Assembly: GCF_003417065.2 (NCBI RefSeq)
Contig: NZ_QVLT01000007.1
Span: 62,001 to 126,000, forward strand
Reading direction: 5' to 3'
Length of the DNA stretch: 64,000 nucleotides
From: Hymenobacter lapidiphilus
GTDB lineage: Bacteria > Bacteroidota > Bacteroidia > Cytophagales > Hymenobacteraceae
In this document: piece by piece, positions 52,587-60,724 of the stretch
How the letters are laid out: each line of letters opens with the position of its first letter
Numbering within the stretch: position 1 is the first letter of the stretch
Made by a program: the position numbers and the translations under genes
Notes under the pieces: generated by a model
What the model was told of the DNA's origin: nothing
The model's input: only the letters and a program-made list of their open reading frames with translations
Database searches by the model: none

Positions 52587-53813
52587 TCACTTCAGCTTGG
52601 CCAACGAAACCTTGATCCGCTCGAAAGCCTCGCGGAGCTTATCATCGGCGGCGGCAGTACTGAAGCGCAGGCAGTCGGGGGCTCCGAAGGCGGCCCCATC
52701 GACGGCGGCCACGTGGGCATCGTTGAGCAGATACATGGCCAGGTCGGCGGCCGTAGCAATGGTTTCGCCGGTGGCTGTGGTGCGGCCGAAGCAGCCGCTT
52801 ACCTCGGGGAACAGGTAGAAGGCGCCGCTGGGTACGTTGGTGCGGAAGCCAGGAATATCCTTCACCAACTCCAGCACCAGGTCGCGGCGGCGGCGGTAAG
52901 CGGCTACCATTTCGTCGGCTGAGGCGCGGCCGCCCTCCAGGGCCGCAATGCTGGCTCGTTGGGCAATCGAGCAGGTGCCGGAGGTAATCTGGCTCTGGAT
53001 TTTCTCGCAGGCGGCGGCAATTTCGCGCCGGGCGGCCAGGTAGCCCACCCGCCAGCCGGTCATGGCGTACCCCTTCGAGAAGCCGTTGACGGTAATCACC
53101 TGGTCTTTTACCTCCTCAAACTGCGCCAGGCTCACGTGCTCACCCACGAAGTTGATGTATTCGTAAATTTCGTCGGCCAGCACATGAATGTGGGGATGGC
53201 GGGCCACCACGGCGGCCAGCGCGGCCAGCTCTTCGCGGCTGAAAACGGCCCCGGTGGGGTTGCAGGGCGAAGAATACATGATAAGCCGGGTGCGGGGCGT
53301 AATGGCAGCCTCCACCTGCGCGGCCGTCACCTTGTAGTCGTTTTCCAAGGCGCCAGTCAGCGGCACGCTCACGCCGTCGGCCAGCCGCACCATCTCCTCG
53401 TAGCTCACCCAATAAGGCGAAAACACCAGCACTTCATCGCCCGGATTAATCAAGCTGAGCACCACGTTGGCCAGCGCCTGCTTGGCGCCGGTGCTCACCA
53501 CGATGTTCTCGGGCAGGTAGTCCAGCTGGTTGTCGCGCCGGAACTTGTCGCAGATAGCCTGCCGAAGCTCTGGGTAGCCAGGTACCGGCGTGTAGAAGGT
53601 GTAGCCCTCATCCAGCGCCTGCTTGGCGGCGTCCTTGATGTACTGGGGTGTCTGAAAATCAGGTTCTCCAAAGCTCAGGCTAATTACATCGACGCCCTCG
53701 GCCGCCAGCGCCCGGGCCTTCTTGGCCATGGCAATGGTTTGCGACTCCTGCATGGCATTGATGCGGTCGGAGAGAACAAGCGGGGCACGGTCGGTGGCAG
53801 CAGCTGCAGACAT
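52587..53813 (-). CDS. Class I PLP-dependent aminotransferase (aspartate aminotransferase-like)
   Basis: Cytoplasmic aminotransferase, probably aspartate:2-oxoglutarate or a related amino acid, 408 residues. Family motifs: ISLSFGEPDFQTPQYIKDAA near 45-64, the PLP-contact Asp and Tyr in VLADEIYEYINF near 210, the PLP lysine in VNGFSKGYAMTGWRVGYLAA near residue 235, and a C-terminal Arg in DCLRFS that binds substrate carboxylates. It belongs to subgroup I-gamma (AspC of Bacteroidota and cyanobacteria). The ATG at 53813 is chosen because the 15 upstream in-frame residues have no family match. The palindrome at 52493-52586 lies directly after its stop codon. Confidence 0.92.
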   Translation of the reverse strand: MSAAAATDRAPLVLSDRINAMQESQTIAMAKKARALAAEGVDVISLSFGEPDFQTPQYIKDAAKQALDEGYTFYTPVPGYPELRQAICDKFRRDNQLDYLPENIVVSTGAKQALANVVLSLINPGDEVLVFSPYWVSYEEMVRLADGVSVPLTGALENDYKVTAAQVEAAITPRTRLIMYSSPCNPTGAVFSREELAALAAVVARHPHIHVLADEIYEYINFVGEHVSLAQFEEVKDQVITVNGFSKGYAMTGWRVGYLAARREIAAACEKIQSQITSGTCSIAQRASIAALEGGRASADEMVAAYRRRRDLVLELVKDIPGFRTNVPSGAFYLFPEVSGCFGRTTATGETIATAADLAMYLLNDAHVAAVDGAAFGAPDCLRFSTAAADDKLREAFERIKVSLAKLK

Positions 53814-53861
53814 AATCGGGGCTTGATTTGGGTGGAAAGGTAAAGGTAGAACTGGCAAGCT

Positions 53862-54001
53862 AGAACGTCATGCTGAGCGAAGGCGGAGCCGGAGCCGAAG
53901 TATCTCTACCGCTTCGTTGCAACGCCAATCAGCCGACAGGTTTAGCATTGCGGTAGAGATGCTTCGGCTCCGCTCCGCCTTCGCTCAGCATGACACGTTC
54001 T
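53862..54001. repeat. Long palindromic intergenic element, copy 3
   Basis: Inverted repeat of about 140 bases. The tips read AGAACGTCATGCTGAGCGAA and TTCGCTCAGCATGACACGTT; the inner arm has CGGTAGAGATGCTTCGGCTC as in copies 1 and 2. The left arm carries a few substitutions and a small deletion. The central loop differs from copies 1 and 2 in part. Confidence 0.9.
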
Positions 54002-54004
54002 TTC

Positions 54005-56008
54005 CTACTCCTCCCGGCCCAGCTGGCGCAGGCACTGGGCCATAATGCGCCAGTCGGTGGCGGGGTGGTAGTCTTTGGCGTAGAGCAGCTCCAGGCGGCG
54101 GCGGGTGGTTTCGGTGAGCGGGGCGGCGGCGCGCACGGCATCGGCGGGCGAGAGGATGGCGCGGGCCGCGGTTTGGGGCGCGGCGGCATGGCGCAGGCCC
54201 ACCCAGGTGCGCGAGCCCACCAGCACCCGCAGGCAGTTGCGCAGGAAACCGGCTTTGCGCTGCGCAAACCACACCAGCACCGGGCTCAGCACCAACAGCA
54301 ACAGGCTACTGAGGATGTCGAGCAGGCGCTTGTTGCGCACCTGTTCGGGGCGGAACAGGTTGAGTGTGATGTCGAGGGCGTAATAGTCGCCGGGCGAATC
54401 TTTACCGGAGCTGCCGATGATGTACTGGCTGCCGGGGGGCAGGATTTTGAAGGCTACCGGCGGGTGCTGGGGCAAGCCGGCCATCAGTCCGATAATCTGG
54501 CTGGCGGGCAGGTCGCGACCACAGAAAACCAGTTCATCGAGCCCGTAGATGCGGATAATGTCTTCCAGCTGACGCAATTCCCCCAGCAAATCGTCGGGCG
54601 GCGGCGCGGTAATTTCAGCGGCAGCCGAAACGGTGGCAGCGGGCTCAATGTAGCCGATGACGCGGGCCGGCACGGCGGCCTGCTCCAGCAGCTGGCGCAC
54701 CCGGCGGCTTTCCTCGGCCGAGCCCACGATGCCCACGTTTTTCTGCTGACTCTCACTCAGGCCGAAGCGGCGGTAGCGCACGAAGTTGCCCGCCGCCCGG
54801 CGCAGCAGCAGCGCCGCCACGGCCCACACTCCGCCCAGCAGAATCAGGGCCTTCGAGAAGCGCCAGGCATCCAGAAAGTTACTCAGGGCCGAAATCAGCA
54901 GCGTGCCCACCACGATGCCGCGCACCAACCGTCCGGCCCGGAACGGCCGGTCGTAGGCCCCACTCAGGAAGGCGGAACCCAGCCACACGGCAATATAAGC
55001 GGGCACCGCCACCAGCATATACTGCTCGGGGTAGGGCTCGCGCACGTACTTGTGGTTCAGCTCCCAGTATGTTTTGAGCACGTACATGCCCGCGTAAATC
55101 AGGCCGGCGTCGAGCAGCACCGGGGCGGCGCGCAGCAGCAGCCGCTGGGCCACCGCCGCACCCGCCCGCAGCCAGATGGCCGCGTTTATCAGCACCGAAA
55201 ACGTGCCCGCCCGCCCGGGAGCGAAGTGCTTGCGGGCAAAAATCACCATCGCCCGGTAAAATACGAACACGTAGTTGACGCTCGTGCGCTTCGTGCTCTC
55301 ACCCTTATAGTGGATGATGCGGGTGCCGGGATAGTAGAAATTCTGCCAGCCGCCCTGCCTGAGCCGGTACGAGAGGTCGATGTCCTCGCCGTACATAAAG
55401 TAGTCCTCATCCAGCAGCCCCACCTCGGCCAACGCTGCTTGGCGCATGAGCATAAAGGCCCCGCTGAGCACCTCGATTTCGTGGGTTTCGTCGGGGCTGA
55501 GGAAGCCCAGGTGGTAGCGGCCGAAGCGCCGCGACTTCGGAAACAGCCGCGCCAGCCCGAATATCTTATAAAAGGCCACGGCCGGCGTGGGCAGGCCGCG
55601 CTTGCTTTCGGGCAGAAACCGGCCCTGTCCGTCGAGCATTTTCACGCCCAGCCCGCCGCAGCGCGGGTGCTGGTCCATGAACTCGCAACACAGCCGGAAG
55701 GTGTCTTCCTCCACCACCGTATCGGGGTTGAGCAGCAGCACGTATTCGCCCTTGGCTACGCGCAGGGCCTGGTTGTTAGCCTTCGCGAAGCCCGGGTTGT
55801 CGTGGTTGGCGATGAGGATAACCTCCGGAAACCGGGCCCGTACCATGGCCACCGAGCCGTCCACCGAGTTGTTATCGACCACAAATACCTCCAGCGGCCG
55901 GCCCAGCTTCTCGCCCGCCCGCCGCACCGACAGCAGCGCCTGCTCCAGAAAGTAGCAGACGTTGTAGTTGACGATAATGACGGACAGGGCAACTTCTTCG
56001 GGCGGCAC
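54005..56008 (-). CDS. Fused GT2 glycosyltransferase and polyprenyl glycosylphosphotransferase-like protein
   Basis: Large membrane protein of 667 residues that combines two parts. Residues about 5-240 are a GT2 domain (VALSVIIVNYNVCYFLEQAL, VVDNNSVDGS, LLLNPDTVVEED with the metal-binding DxD-like acidic pair, and YFMYGEDIDLSYRL). About 290-430 hold four or five membrane segments. Residues about 440-560 form a Rossmann-like region (NVGIVGSAEESRRVRQLLEQ, GLDELVFCGRDL) like the CoA-binding part of WcaJ/WbaP proteins, and RNKRLLDILSSLLLLVLSPV near 590 resembles the anchor helix of bacterial sugar transferases. The catalytic domain that normally follows is largely missing. The likely job is to add a sugar to a surface glycan; the fused half may be regulatory. 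The ATG at 56008 fits. Confidence 0.85.
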   Translation of the reverse strand: MPPEEVALSVIIVNYNVCYFLEQALLSVRRAGEKLGRPLEVFVVDNNSVDGSVAMVRARFPEVILIANHDNPGFAKANNQALRVAKGEYVLLLNPDTVVEEDTFRLCCEFMDQHPRCGGLGVKMLDGQGRFLPESKRGLPTPAVAFYKIFGLARLFPKSRRFGRYHLGFLSPDETHEIEVLSGAFMLMRQAALAEVGLLDEDYFMYGEDIDLSYRLRQGGWQNFYYPGTRIIHYKGESTKRTSVNYVFVFYRAMVIFARKHFAPGRAGTFSVLINAAIWLRAGAAVAQRLLLRAAPVLLDAGLIYAGMYVLKTYWELNHKYVREPYPEQYMLVAVPAYIAVWLGSAFLSGAYDRPFRAGRLVRGIVVGTLLISALSNFLDAWRFSKALILLGGVWAVAALLLRRAAGNFVRYRRFGLSESQQKNVGIVGSAEESRRVRQLLEQAAVPARVIGYIEPAATVSAAAEITAPPPDDLLGELRQLEDIIRIYGLDELVFCGRDLPASQIIGLMAGLPQHPPVAFKILPPGSQYIIGSSGKDSPGDYYALDITLNLFRPEQVRNKRLLDILSSLLLLVLSPVLVWFAQRKAGFLRNCLRVLVGSRTWVGLRHAAAPQTAARAILSPADAVRAAAPLTETTRRRLELLYAKDYHPATDWRIMAQCLRQLGREE

Positions 56009-56064
56009 GGAGCGGAGCGTCGGCGGTGAGGGCAGCGAAAGTTACGCAGAAGGGAGTTTGGAGG

Positions 56065-56132
56065 AAGGGATAAAAGGATGGGGGACGAAAGACTACATGT
56101 GAAGTCCTTCATCCCCCATCCTTTTATCCCTT
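56065..56132. repeat. Perfect inverted repeat between the glycosyltransferase gene and recR
   Basis: 21-base perfect arms (56065-56085 and 56112-56132) starting AAGGGATAAAAGGATG, with a 26-base loop. It ends six bases before the recR stop on the minus strand. Confidence 0.9.
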
Positions 56133-56138
56133 ATCCAA

Positions 56139-56753
56139 TCAAAGCGCCTGGCGCTGGCGGTCGATAATGCTGCGGCCGAGGGTGATTTCGTCGGCGTACT
56201 CCAGCTCGCCGCCCATCGGGATGCCGCGGGCGATGGTGCTGAGATGCAGCTCGGGCTGGTCGCGCAGCTTGCGCGAGAGGTAAAAGGCCGTGGTGTCGCC
56301 TTCCATCGTGGGGCTGATGGCCAGGATTACTTCCCGGATTTCGGTGCCCTCGCGCGTGACGCGCTCCAGCAGCGAGTCGATGTTGAGGTCGCCGGGGCCA
56401 ATGCCTTCAATGGGCGAAATGACGCCGCCCAGCACGTGGTACATGCCCTGATACTGGGCCGTGTTTTCGATGGCAATTACGTCGCGGATGTCGGACACCA
56501 CGCACACCGTGCTCTGGTCGCGCAGGTGGTTGGCGCAAATGGCGCACTCGGCCGTGTCGGAAATATTGTGGCAAGTGTCGCAGTAGCGAATCTCGAAGCG
56601 CATTTTGGCCAGCGCCTCGGCCAGCGAGGCCGTGATATCGGTTTCGGCCTTCAGTAGGTGCAGGACCAGCCGCAGGGCCGTCTTCTTACCCACCCCCGGC
56701 AGCTTCGAGAGCTCCCCGACGGCGTTTTCAATTAGCTTGGAAGGAAACTCCAT
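56139..56753 (-). CDS. recR: Recombination protein RecR
   Basis: Mediator in RecF-pathway DNA repair, helping load RecA at single-stranded gaps. The 204-residue protein has the helix-hairpin-helix region ([20 protein letters not shown]), the four-cysteine zinc finger near 57-72 ([17 protein letters not shown]), the Toprim domain with [14 protein letters not shown] near 85-98, and the Walker B-like end [17 protein letters not shown]. Length matches the family. The ATG at 56753 gives the canonical start [20 protein letters not shown]. It is preceded on the same strand by clpS after 85 bases of spacer with an AGCTATTAGCTG-type inverted repeat. Confidence 0.97.
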   Translation of the reverse strand: MEFPSKLIENAVGELSKLPGVGKKTALRLVLHLLKAETDITASLAEALAKMRFEIRYCDTCHNISDTAECAICANHLRDQSTVCVVSDIRDVIAIENTAQYQGMYHVLGGVISPIEGIGPGDLNIDSLLERVTREGTEIREVILAISPTMEGDTTAFYLSRKLRDQPELHLSTIARGIPMGGELEYADEITLGRSIIDRQRQAL

Positions 56754-56754
56754 G

Positions 56755-56838
56755 TAGTTCGCTATTAGCTGAAATCTGTTAGCCTTTTTCGCCCTCTACT
56801 CCCGCAGAAAGCTATCAGCTATTAGCTGTCAGCTCAAA
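56755..56838. repeat. AGCTATTAGCTGTCAGCT-type repeat copy
   Basis: Inverted pair (GCTATTAGCTGAAATCTGTT and AGCTATCAGCTATTAGCTGT) in the recR-clpS spacer, related to the copy at 48498-48598. Confidence 0.65.
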
Positions 56839-57120
56839 TTAGAGTATGTCGGCCGAAATGCCACGGTCGTGGATGGCGGTGCACATGCCGGCCAACTCGT
56901 CGTAGCTGCCGTGCTTGACGGTGCACTGGCCTTTGTAATGGATAAGCAGCGTGCATTGCTCGGCCTGCTCGGGCTGGTGCCCGCACACGTCGACCAGGGT
57001 TTTGATAACGTGGTCGAAGGTATTATGGTCGTCGTTGTACACGATGAGGTCGCGCACATCAGTCGTCTTTTCCAGGAGCAGAACGTCCTCGTCGTACTCG
57101 ATTAGCGGGTTGCTGTTCAT
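56839..57120 (-). CDS. clpS: ATP-dependent Clp protease adaptor ClpS
   Basis: Adaptor that binds N-degron substrates and delivers them to ClpAP/ClpCP. The 93-residue protein (MNSNPLIEYDEDVLLLEKTT at the start) has the core DLIVYNDDHNTFDHVIKTLV with the substrate-binding Asn-Asp pair, and the His in HYKGQCTVKHG. Length is typical. The ATG at 57120 is well supported: the -7 box TATTTTTG (minus strand 57132-57125) lies four bases upstream, which predicts a leaderless mRNA. A longer in-frame start at 57276 would add 52 unrelated residues. recR follows on the same strand. Confidence 0.94.
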   Translation of the reverse strand: MNSNPLIEYDEDVLLLEKTTDVRDLIVYNDDHNTFDHVIKTLVDVCGHQPEQAEQCTLLIHYKGQCTVKHGSYDELAGMCTAIHDRGISADIL

Positions 57121-57124
57121 GGCA

Positions 57125-57132
57125 CAAAAATA
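57125..57132 (-). promoter_or_regulatory. -7 box of clpS, leaderless arrangement
   Basis: Minus-strand TATTTTTG, four bases before the ATG at 57120. Confidence 0.55.
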
Positions 57133-57314
57133 CGAAAAACCGGCCAGAAAACTGGCTACTACGCCCTTGGCAGCCGGGTATAACAGGGCGGCACGCCGAT
57201 TCGTTTCCGGGTTCCGTAAAAGAGTATCGACGAAGCCTCCGCAGAGGTTTTGTGGCTCCTGCGAAGGCCTCGGCAACTTTTAATTCGTCAATTTTATTTT
57301 TTTAATTGAAACCA

Positions 57315-57872
57315 ATGCCCGTTCCGTCCGCCGATTTCAAGCGCGCCCTCAAACAGCTTTCCGAGAAGGAAAAGGAAGCCCTGCTACTGCGGGCGGCCCG
57401 CCGCGACGCCGAGCTCTACGATACGCTCTGCTTCGAGTTGCTGCCCGACGTGGACGCGGCCACGGTGTACGAACAGGCCTCCGACCAAATACACGAGCTG
57501 TTTGCAGTGGGCGCTACCGGGCGGCTGCTCAACCGCAGCCTTACCAAAGCCCTGGGTAAGGCCGTGAAGGAAGTGGCCCGCGCCCGACGCATTACCAAGG
57601 ACAAGCGTCTGGAAATCGACCTGAACCTGTACACGCTGCGCCACATTTTCGAGAACTACACCGGTCAGTTCGAAAGCCCCTATGCGGGCTTCTTTACGGC
57701 TACGGCCCGGTTGGCGGGCCGCACCACGCAGCTGGTACAGAAAAACCTGCACGAAGACCTCTGGCTCGAATACAAAGCCGACATCGACGACTTCCTGGCC
57801 CAACTGCATGCCCGCAGCAAGAGCCGCAGCCTCAAGTTCGAGCTACCCCGCGAGCTGGTATTGGCCGACTAA
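57315..57872 (+). CDS. Conserved hypothetical protein, mostly helical
   Basis: An unrecognised cytoplasmic protein of 185 residues with no signal peptide or membrane segment. It is rich in Leu, Ala, Arg and Lys and looks mostly helical (FKRALKQLSEKEKEALLLRA, GRLLNRSLTKALGKAVKEVA, LYTLRHIFENYTGQF). The start was moved to the ATG at 57315; a TTG at 57306 would add three residues. Codon use matches the neighbours and the frame is uninterrupted, so I think it is a real gene. It diverges from clpS with a 195-base spacer and is followed by a 170-base AT-rich spacer. I cannot name a family or function. Confidence 0.7.
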   Translation: MPVPSADFKRALKQLSEKEKEALLLRAARRDAELYDTLCFELLPDVDAATVYEQASDQIHELFAVGATGRLLNRSLTKALGKAVKEVARARRITKDKRLEIDLNLYTLRHIFENYTGQFESPYAGFFTATARLAGRTTQLVQKNLHEDLWLEYKADIDDFLAQLHARSKSRSLKFELPRELVLAD

Positions 57873-58043
57873 TATCGGTTCGGTAAATGAGCCTGATTAG
57901 GCAGCTTATAAAAAGTTATATACTGAGCTAACAAAAAATATAAACTTTAGCATTCGCTAACAGAAAACCGTTCTGTTGCCTTATACATTTGGTTGGAATA
58001 TCAAGGTGTGGTATTCTGATCCTATCATTCTCATCGTATTCAT

Positions 58044-58742
58044 ATGCGAAAACCCTTTACCCAAGTGGCGGCCGTTCTGTCGGCCGCCGTTTTGCTGTCT
58101 GGCTGCGCCGGTGGCTACCACGCCATCCAGCCCGAGCGAATTACCTCATACCAGCCGGCCGGCCCGGCCGGTGCTGCCGTGGATTTCAGCTACCGCTACA
58201 GCGCGCTACTTACCAACGGGGCCAACAAAAAGTACGTGAAGAAGGAGCGCAAGCGCGGCTACCAGATTGTGGCCGTACAACTGCGCAACAACACGGCTAA
58301 CGAGTTCAACTTCTCCCGCGACTTGGAACTGACCTTCGGCGACCGGCCCATTCAGCCAGTTTCCTCCATGCAGGCATCTCAGGATCTGAAACAGGGTGTG
58401 GCCATTTATCTGCTGTATGTGCTGCTGAACTTCAATGTTGGCACCTACACTACTGTAAATGGCCAGATAACGGAAGATAATCGAACCTTCATTCCTACTG
58501 GTCCATTCATTGCCGGCGGCAACATGCTGGGGGCCAGTGCGGCCAACAAAAACATGCGCAACGAGCTGGCCCGCTACGACCTGACCAACAAGGTGCTGCA
58601 GCCCGGCGAAACCGTGTACGGCATCGTGGCCCTGCGCGAAACTAACGTGGCTCCTCTCAAGCTCACGCTTCGCAATAGCGCGGCCACCGCTCCGGCCACT
58701 GCTCCGGCCCCGGCGGTTGTGCCCAATGCCAGCGGGCAGTAA
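58044..58742 (+). CDS. Predicted lipoprotein, function unknown
   Basis: A 232-residue predicted lipoprotein. MRKPFTQVAAVLSAAVLLSG leads to the cysteine at residue 21 (LSGCAG, a good lipobox). The mature part shows a beta-rich domain (AVDFSYRYSALLTNGANKKY, GYQIVAVQLRNNTANEFNFS) that resembles domains found in other Bacteroidota surface proteins, then a hydrophobic stretch near 115-135 (GVAIYLLYVLLNFNVGTYTT) that may be a second membrane contact, and an Ala/Pro-rich tail. The gene stands alone and is followed by a strong hairpin that also ends the YceI gene on the other strand. No function can be assigned. Confidence 0.72.
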   Translation: MRKPFTQVAAVLSAAVLLSGCAGGYHAIQPERITSYQPAGPAGAAVDFSYRYSALLTNGANKKYVKKERKRGYQIVAVQLRNNTANEFNFSRDLELTFGDRPIQPVSSMQASQDLKQGVAIYLLYVLLNFNVGTYTTVNGQITEDNRTFIPTGPFIAGGNMLGASAANKNMRNELARYDLTNKVLQPGETVYGIVALRETNVAPLKLTLRNSAATAPATAPAPAVVPNASGQ

Positions 58743-58748
58743 ATTTTA

Positions 58749-58816
58749 GCTTAGGCACGCTACACAAAAGCCCGCAACAACCGTTGCGGGGCCTTTTGTG
58801 TAGCGTGCCTAAGCTC
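58749..58816. terminator. Bidirectional terminator with 23-base perfect outer arms
   Basis: Outer arms AGCTTAGGCACGCTACACAA (58749 onward) and its complement ending at 58816, with an inner CCCGCAAC/GTTGCGGG stem. It lies between convergent ends of the lipoprotein and YceI genes. Confidence 0.85.
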
Positions 58817-58841
58817 CGTAGCCTAAGCTCGAAGCACTACT

Positions 58842-59483
58842 TTACTTCTTGGCAATTACGTTGAAGCTGAGCGTGAACTCGTCCATGATGGCTTTGTCGC
58901 CAATGCTTTCGAAGAACGATTTGGAGCCGTACTTGATATCGAATTTGGTGCGGTCGATGACAGCCACGCCGGTAGCCGAGGCCACACCGCCCTTCACGCC
59001 GGTTTTGGCCGGGAAACTGATGCGCTGGGTGATGCCCTTTATGGTGAGGTCGCCGGCCACGGTGGAGTTGTTGCCCTTGGCGTCGCCCCGCAGCGGCGTG
59101 ATGCTGGTAATGGTGAAGGTGGAGGTGGCGTTCTTGTCGATGCTGAAGAAATCATCGGAGCGCAGGTGGCCCATCAGCTTGCCGTTGGAGTCGGCATCCT
59201 TTATATCCTCCACTTTCAGCGAGTTCATATCAACGATAAACTTGCCGCCCACTACCTGGCTTCCGCGCACGGCAATGTTGCCGCTCTGGAACTGCATGGT
59301 ACCGTTATGGGCGCCGGTTACTTTTTTACCTTCCCAGCCCAACGTGCTTAGCTGAGGCTGAAGCTCGAAGGCGGCCGAGGCGGCCGTTTTGGTCGAAGTG
59401 GCGTTGGTTTTTTTCTGGGCCGAGGCTGGGGCAGCAGCCAGCAGCGAGGCGGCCAGCAAGGCAGGCAGGAAGAACTTTTTCAT
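58842..59483 (-). CDS. YceI family periplasmic protein
   Basis: Predicted periplasmic isoprenoid-binding protein of the YceI fold. The 213-residue protein has a signal peptide (MKKFFLPALLAASLLAAAPA) and a lipocalin-like barrel: LSTLGWEGKKVTGAHNGTMQ, GGKFIVDMNSLKVEDIKDAD, DDFFSIDKNATSTFTITSIT, GDLTIKGITQRISFPAKTG and FDIKYGSKSFFESIGDK. A Ser/Thr/Ala linker of about 20 residues joins signal and barrel. It follows the marR gene with a 50-base gap, so both should be on one transcript. This pairing is common in Bacteroidota. The ligand and role in these bacteria are unproven; redox or acid stress links are known in others. Confidence 0.93.
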   Translation of the reverse strand: MKKFFLPALLAASLLAAAPASAQKKTNATSTKTAASAAFELQPQLSTLGWEGKKVTGAHNGTMQFQSGNIAVRGSQVVGGKFIVDMNSLKVEDIKDADSNGKLMGHLRSDDFFSIDKNATSTFTITSITPLRGDAKGNNSTVAGDLTIKGITQRISFPAKTGVKGGVASATGVAVIDRTKFDIKYGSKSFFESIGDKAIMDEFTLSFNVIAKK

Positions 59484-59533
59484 GACAAAAAACAGAGAGG
59501 TAAAAAGAGTACGTGTGAGGCGGAAGACTACCG

Positions 59534-59983
59534 CTAGTCGCGGATTTTATCGAGCAGGCTACTAAGCTGGGCCGCTTCAGCAGGCGCAAGGTTCTGCACC
59601 CCGAACCGCTGGTCGTCCATGGCCGCATCGAGGCGAACGAGCAGTTCCAGACCGGCGTCGCTGATGCGGATATCGACGGCGCGGCGGTTGCTGGGGCACA
59701 CGCAGCGCGTTACCAACTCCTTTGCCTCCAGCTTATCAACAATGCGCGAGGCGTTGCTGGTTTTGTCGAGCATGCGCTCGATAAGCAAGTTGACGGTGGC
59801 AGGCTTGGGGTGCTGGCCGCGCAGAATGCGCAGGATGTTGAACTGGGGCAGCGTGAGGCCGAACTGCTTGAAAAAGCCGCTTTGCTGCTGCTGCAGCCAG
59901 TTAGCCGTAAAAATCAGATTGACGTGCGCCTTCTGGTGGTCGTTGCGGAAAGCGGCCTGCTTGATTTCGTCCTCAATCTTCAT
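59534..59983 (-). CDS. MarR family transcriptional regulator
   Basis: DNA-binding repressor or activator of 149 residues with a MarR winged helix: GLTLPQFNILRILRGQHPKP, helix-turn-helix VNLLIERMLDKTSNASRIVD, and wing LVTRCVCPSNRRAVDIRISD. The ATG at 59983 was chosen (MKIEDEIKQAAFRNDHQKAH); an upstream in-frame start at 60040 would run over the promoter. The palindrome TATGTACATA (60017-60026) overlaps the predicted promoter at 60011-60040, so self-control through this site is likely. The downstream gene is yceI, its probable target as well. Confidence 0.92.
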   Translation of the reverse strand: MKIEDEIKQAAFRNDHQKAHVNLIFTANWLQQQQSGFFKQFGLTLPQFNILRILRGQHPKPATVNLLIERMLDKTSNASRIVDKLEAKELVTRCVCPSNRRAVDIRISDAGLELLVRLDAAMDDQRFGVQNLAPAEAAQLSSLLDKIRD

Positions 59984-60010
59984 GGGCAATGGAAAAGGCA
60001 GAACTGGCTG

Positions 60011-60040
60011 CAAATATATGTACATACATTTAATATCCAA
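60011..60040 (-). promoter_or_regulatory. Promoter and candidate operator of marR-yceI
   Basis: On the minus strand TTG (60040-60038), 19 bases, then TATATTTG (60018-60011). The 10-base palindrome TATGTACATA (60017-60026) lies across the -7 box and spacer. Confidence 0.65.
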
Positions 60041-60151
60041 CCGCAGTTCCTCCCCTTGTTTGGGCAGGCGGGCAACAACCGGGCCGGCCAGCCCAACGCA
60101 ACTATCGGAATGCCGTAAGTAGCTGCATTCTTCGACTTAACTTGCTACCCC

Positions 60152-60724
60152 ATGAAAAAAATATTTTGCGCCCTACTGCTGACTCTGGCCGCCGCCCCGG
60201 CCCTGTACGCTCAGTCGCGGCCCGCTACCGAAGTAGCCGGCCCCGTTGAAACCTCACCCTCCGACCGTTTCATGCTCCAGAACGGCGAAGTTGTGCTCAT
60301 GAAGGGCCAGCGCGCCACGACGCTCAGCAAGAACGTGTTGCTGAGAAACGGCACCAAAATCAACTACAAGAGCGGCATTGTGGAGTTGCCCGGCGGTAAA
60401 ATCACCACGCTTAAAGCGGGCGACTACGTGCGGCCCAACGGCGACATCGTGTTTGGCTCGCCGGCTAGTGCCGCCCAAGCCCGTGGCGACAACTCGGTAC
60501 CCACCACGGCCGAGTTCAGCACCTACACTGATCCGCGCCCGGCCCCCGGCAACGCCGCCGCCATGGAGACCCGCCTGAACGAGATGAACGACAAAATCGG
60601 ACTCATGGCGCAGAAAATAGGTTTGCTCAACCAGAAAATCAGCCTGCTCAGCAGCGGTGGAAAAACCGCCGACACTTCGGCGCTGGACAGCCAGATTCAA
60701 GCCATTGATGCCAAGCTGAAGTAA
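60152..60724 (+). CDS. DUF6799-like secreted protein with C-terminal coiled coil
   Basis: Predicted exported protein of 190 residues. Signal peptide MKKIFCALLLTLAAAPALYA (cleaved near YAQ). The middle (about 35-105) has repeated short beta units of the DUF6799 type: FMLQNGEVVLMKGQRATTLS, LLRNGTKINYKSGIVELPGG, TLKAGDYVRPNGDIVFG. A Pro/Ala linker is followed by a coiled coil near 140-190 (METRLNEMNDKIGLMAQKIG). The stop codon lies in the left arm of a long palindrome (60721-60839). I recognise the repeat family but no function. It is convergent with the epimerase gene. Confidence 0.78.
   Translation: MKKIFCALLLTLAAAPALYAQSRPATEVAGPVETSPSDRFMLQNGEVVLMKGQRATTLSKNVLLRNGTKINYKSGIVELPGGKITTLKAGDYVRPNGDIVFGSPASAAQARGDNSVPTTAEFSTYTDPRPAPGNAAAMETRLNEMNDKIGLMAQKIGLLNQKISLLSSGGKTADTSALDSQIQAIDAKLK

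Noticed and set aside
53990..56029. Long open frame of 679 codons on the plus strand
   Set aside because: It lies exactly opposite the glycosyltransferase fusion, whose frame has clear GT2 motifs. GC-rich codon use often leaves the opposite strand open. Its His/Gln/Gly-rich translation has no domain or signal.
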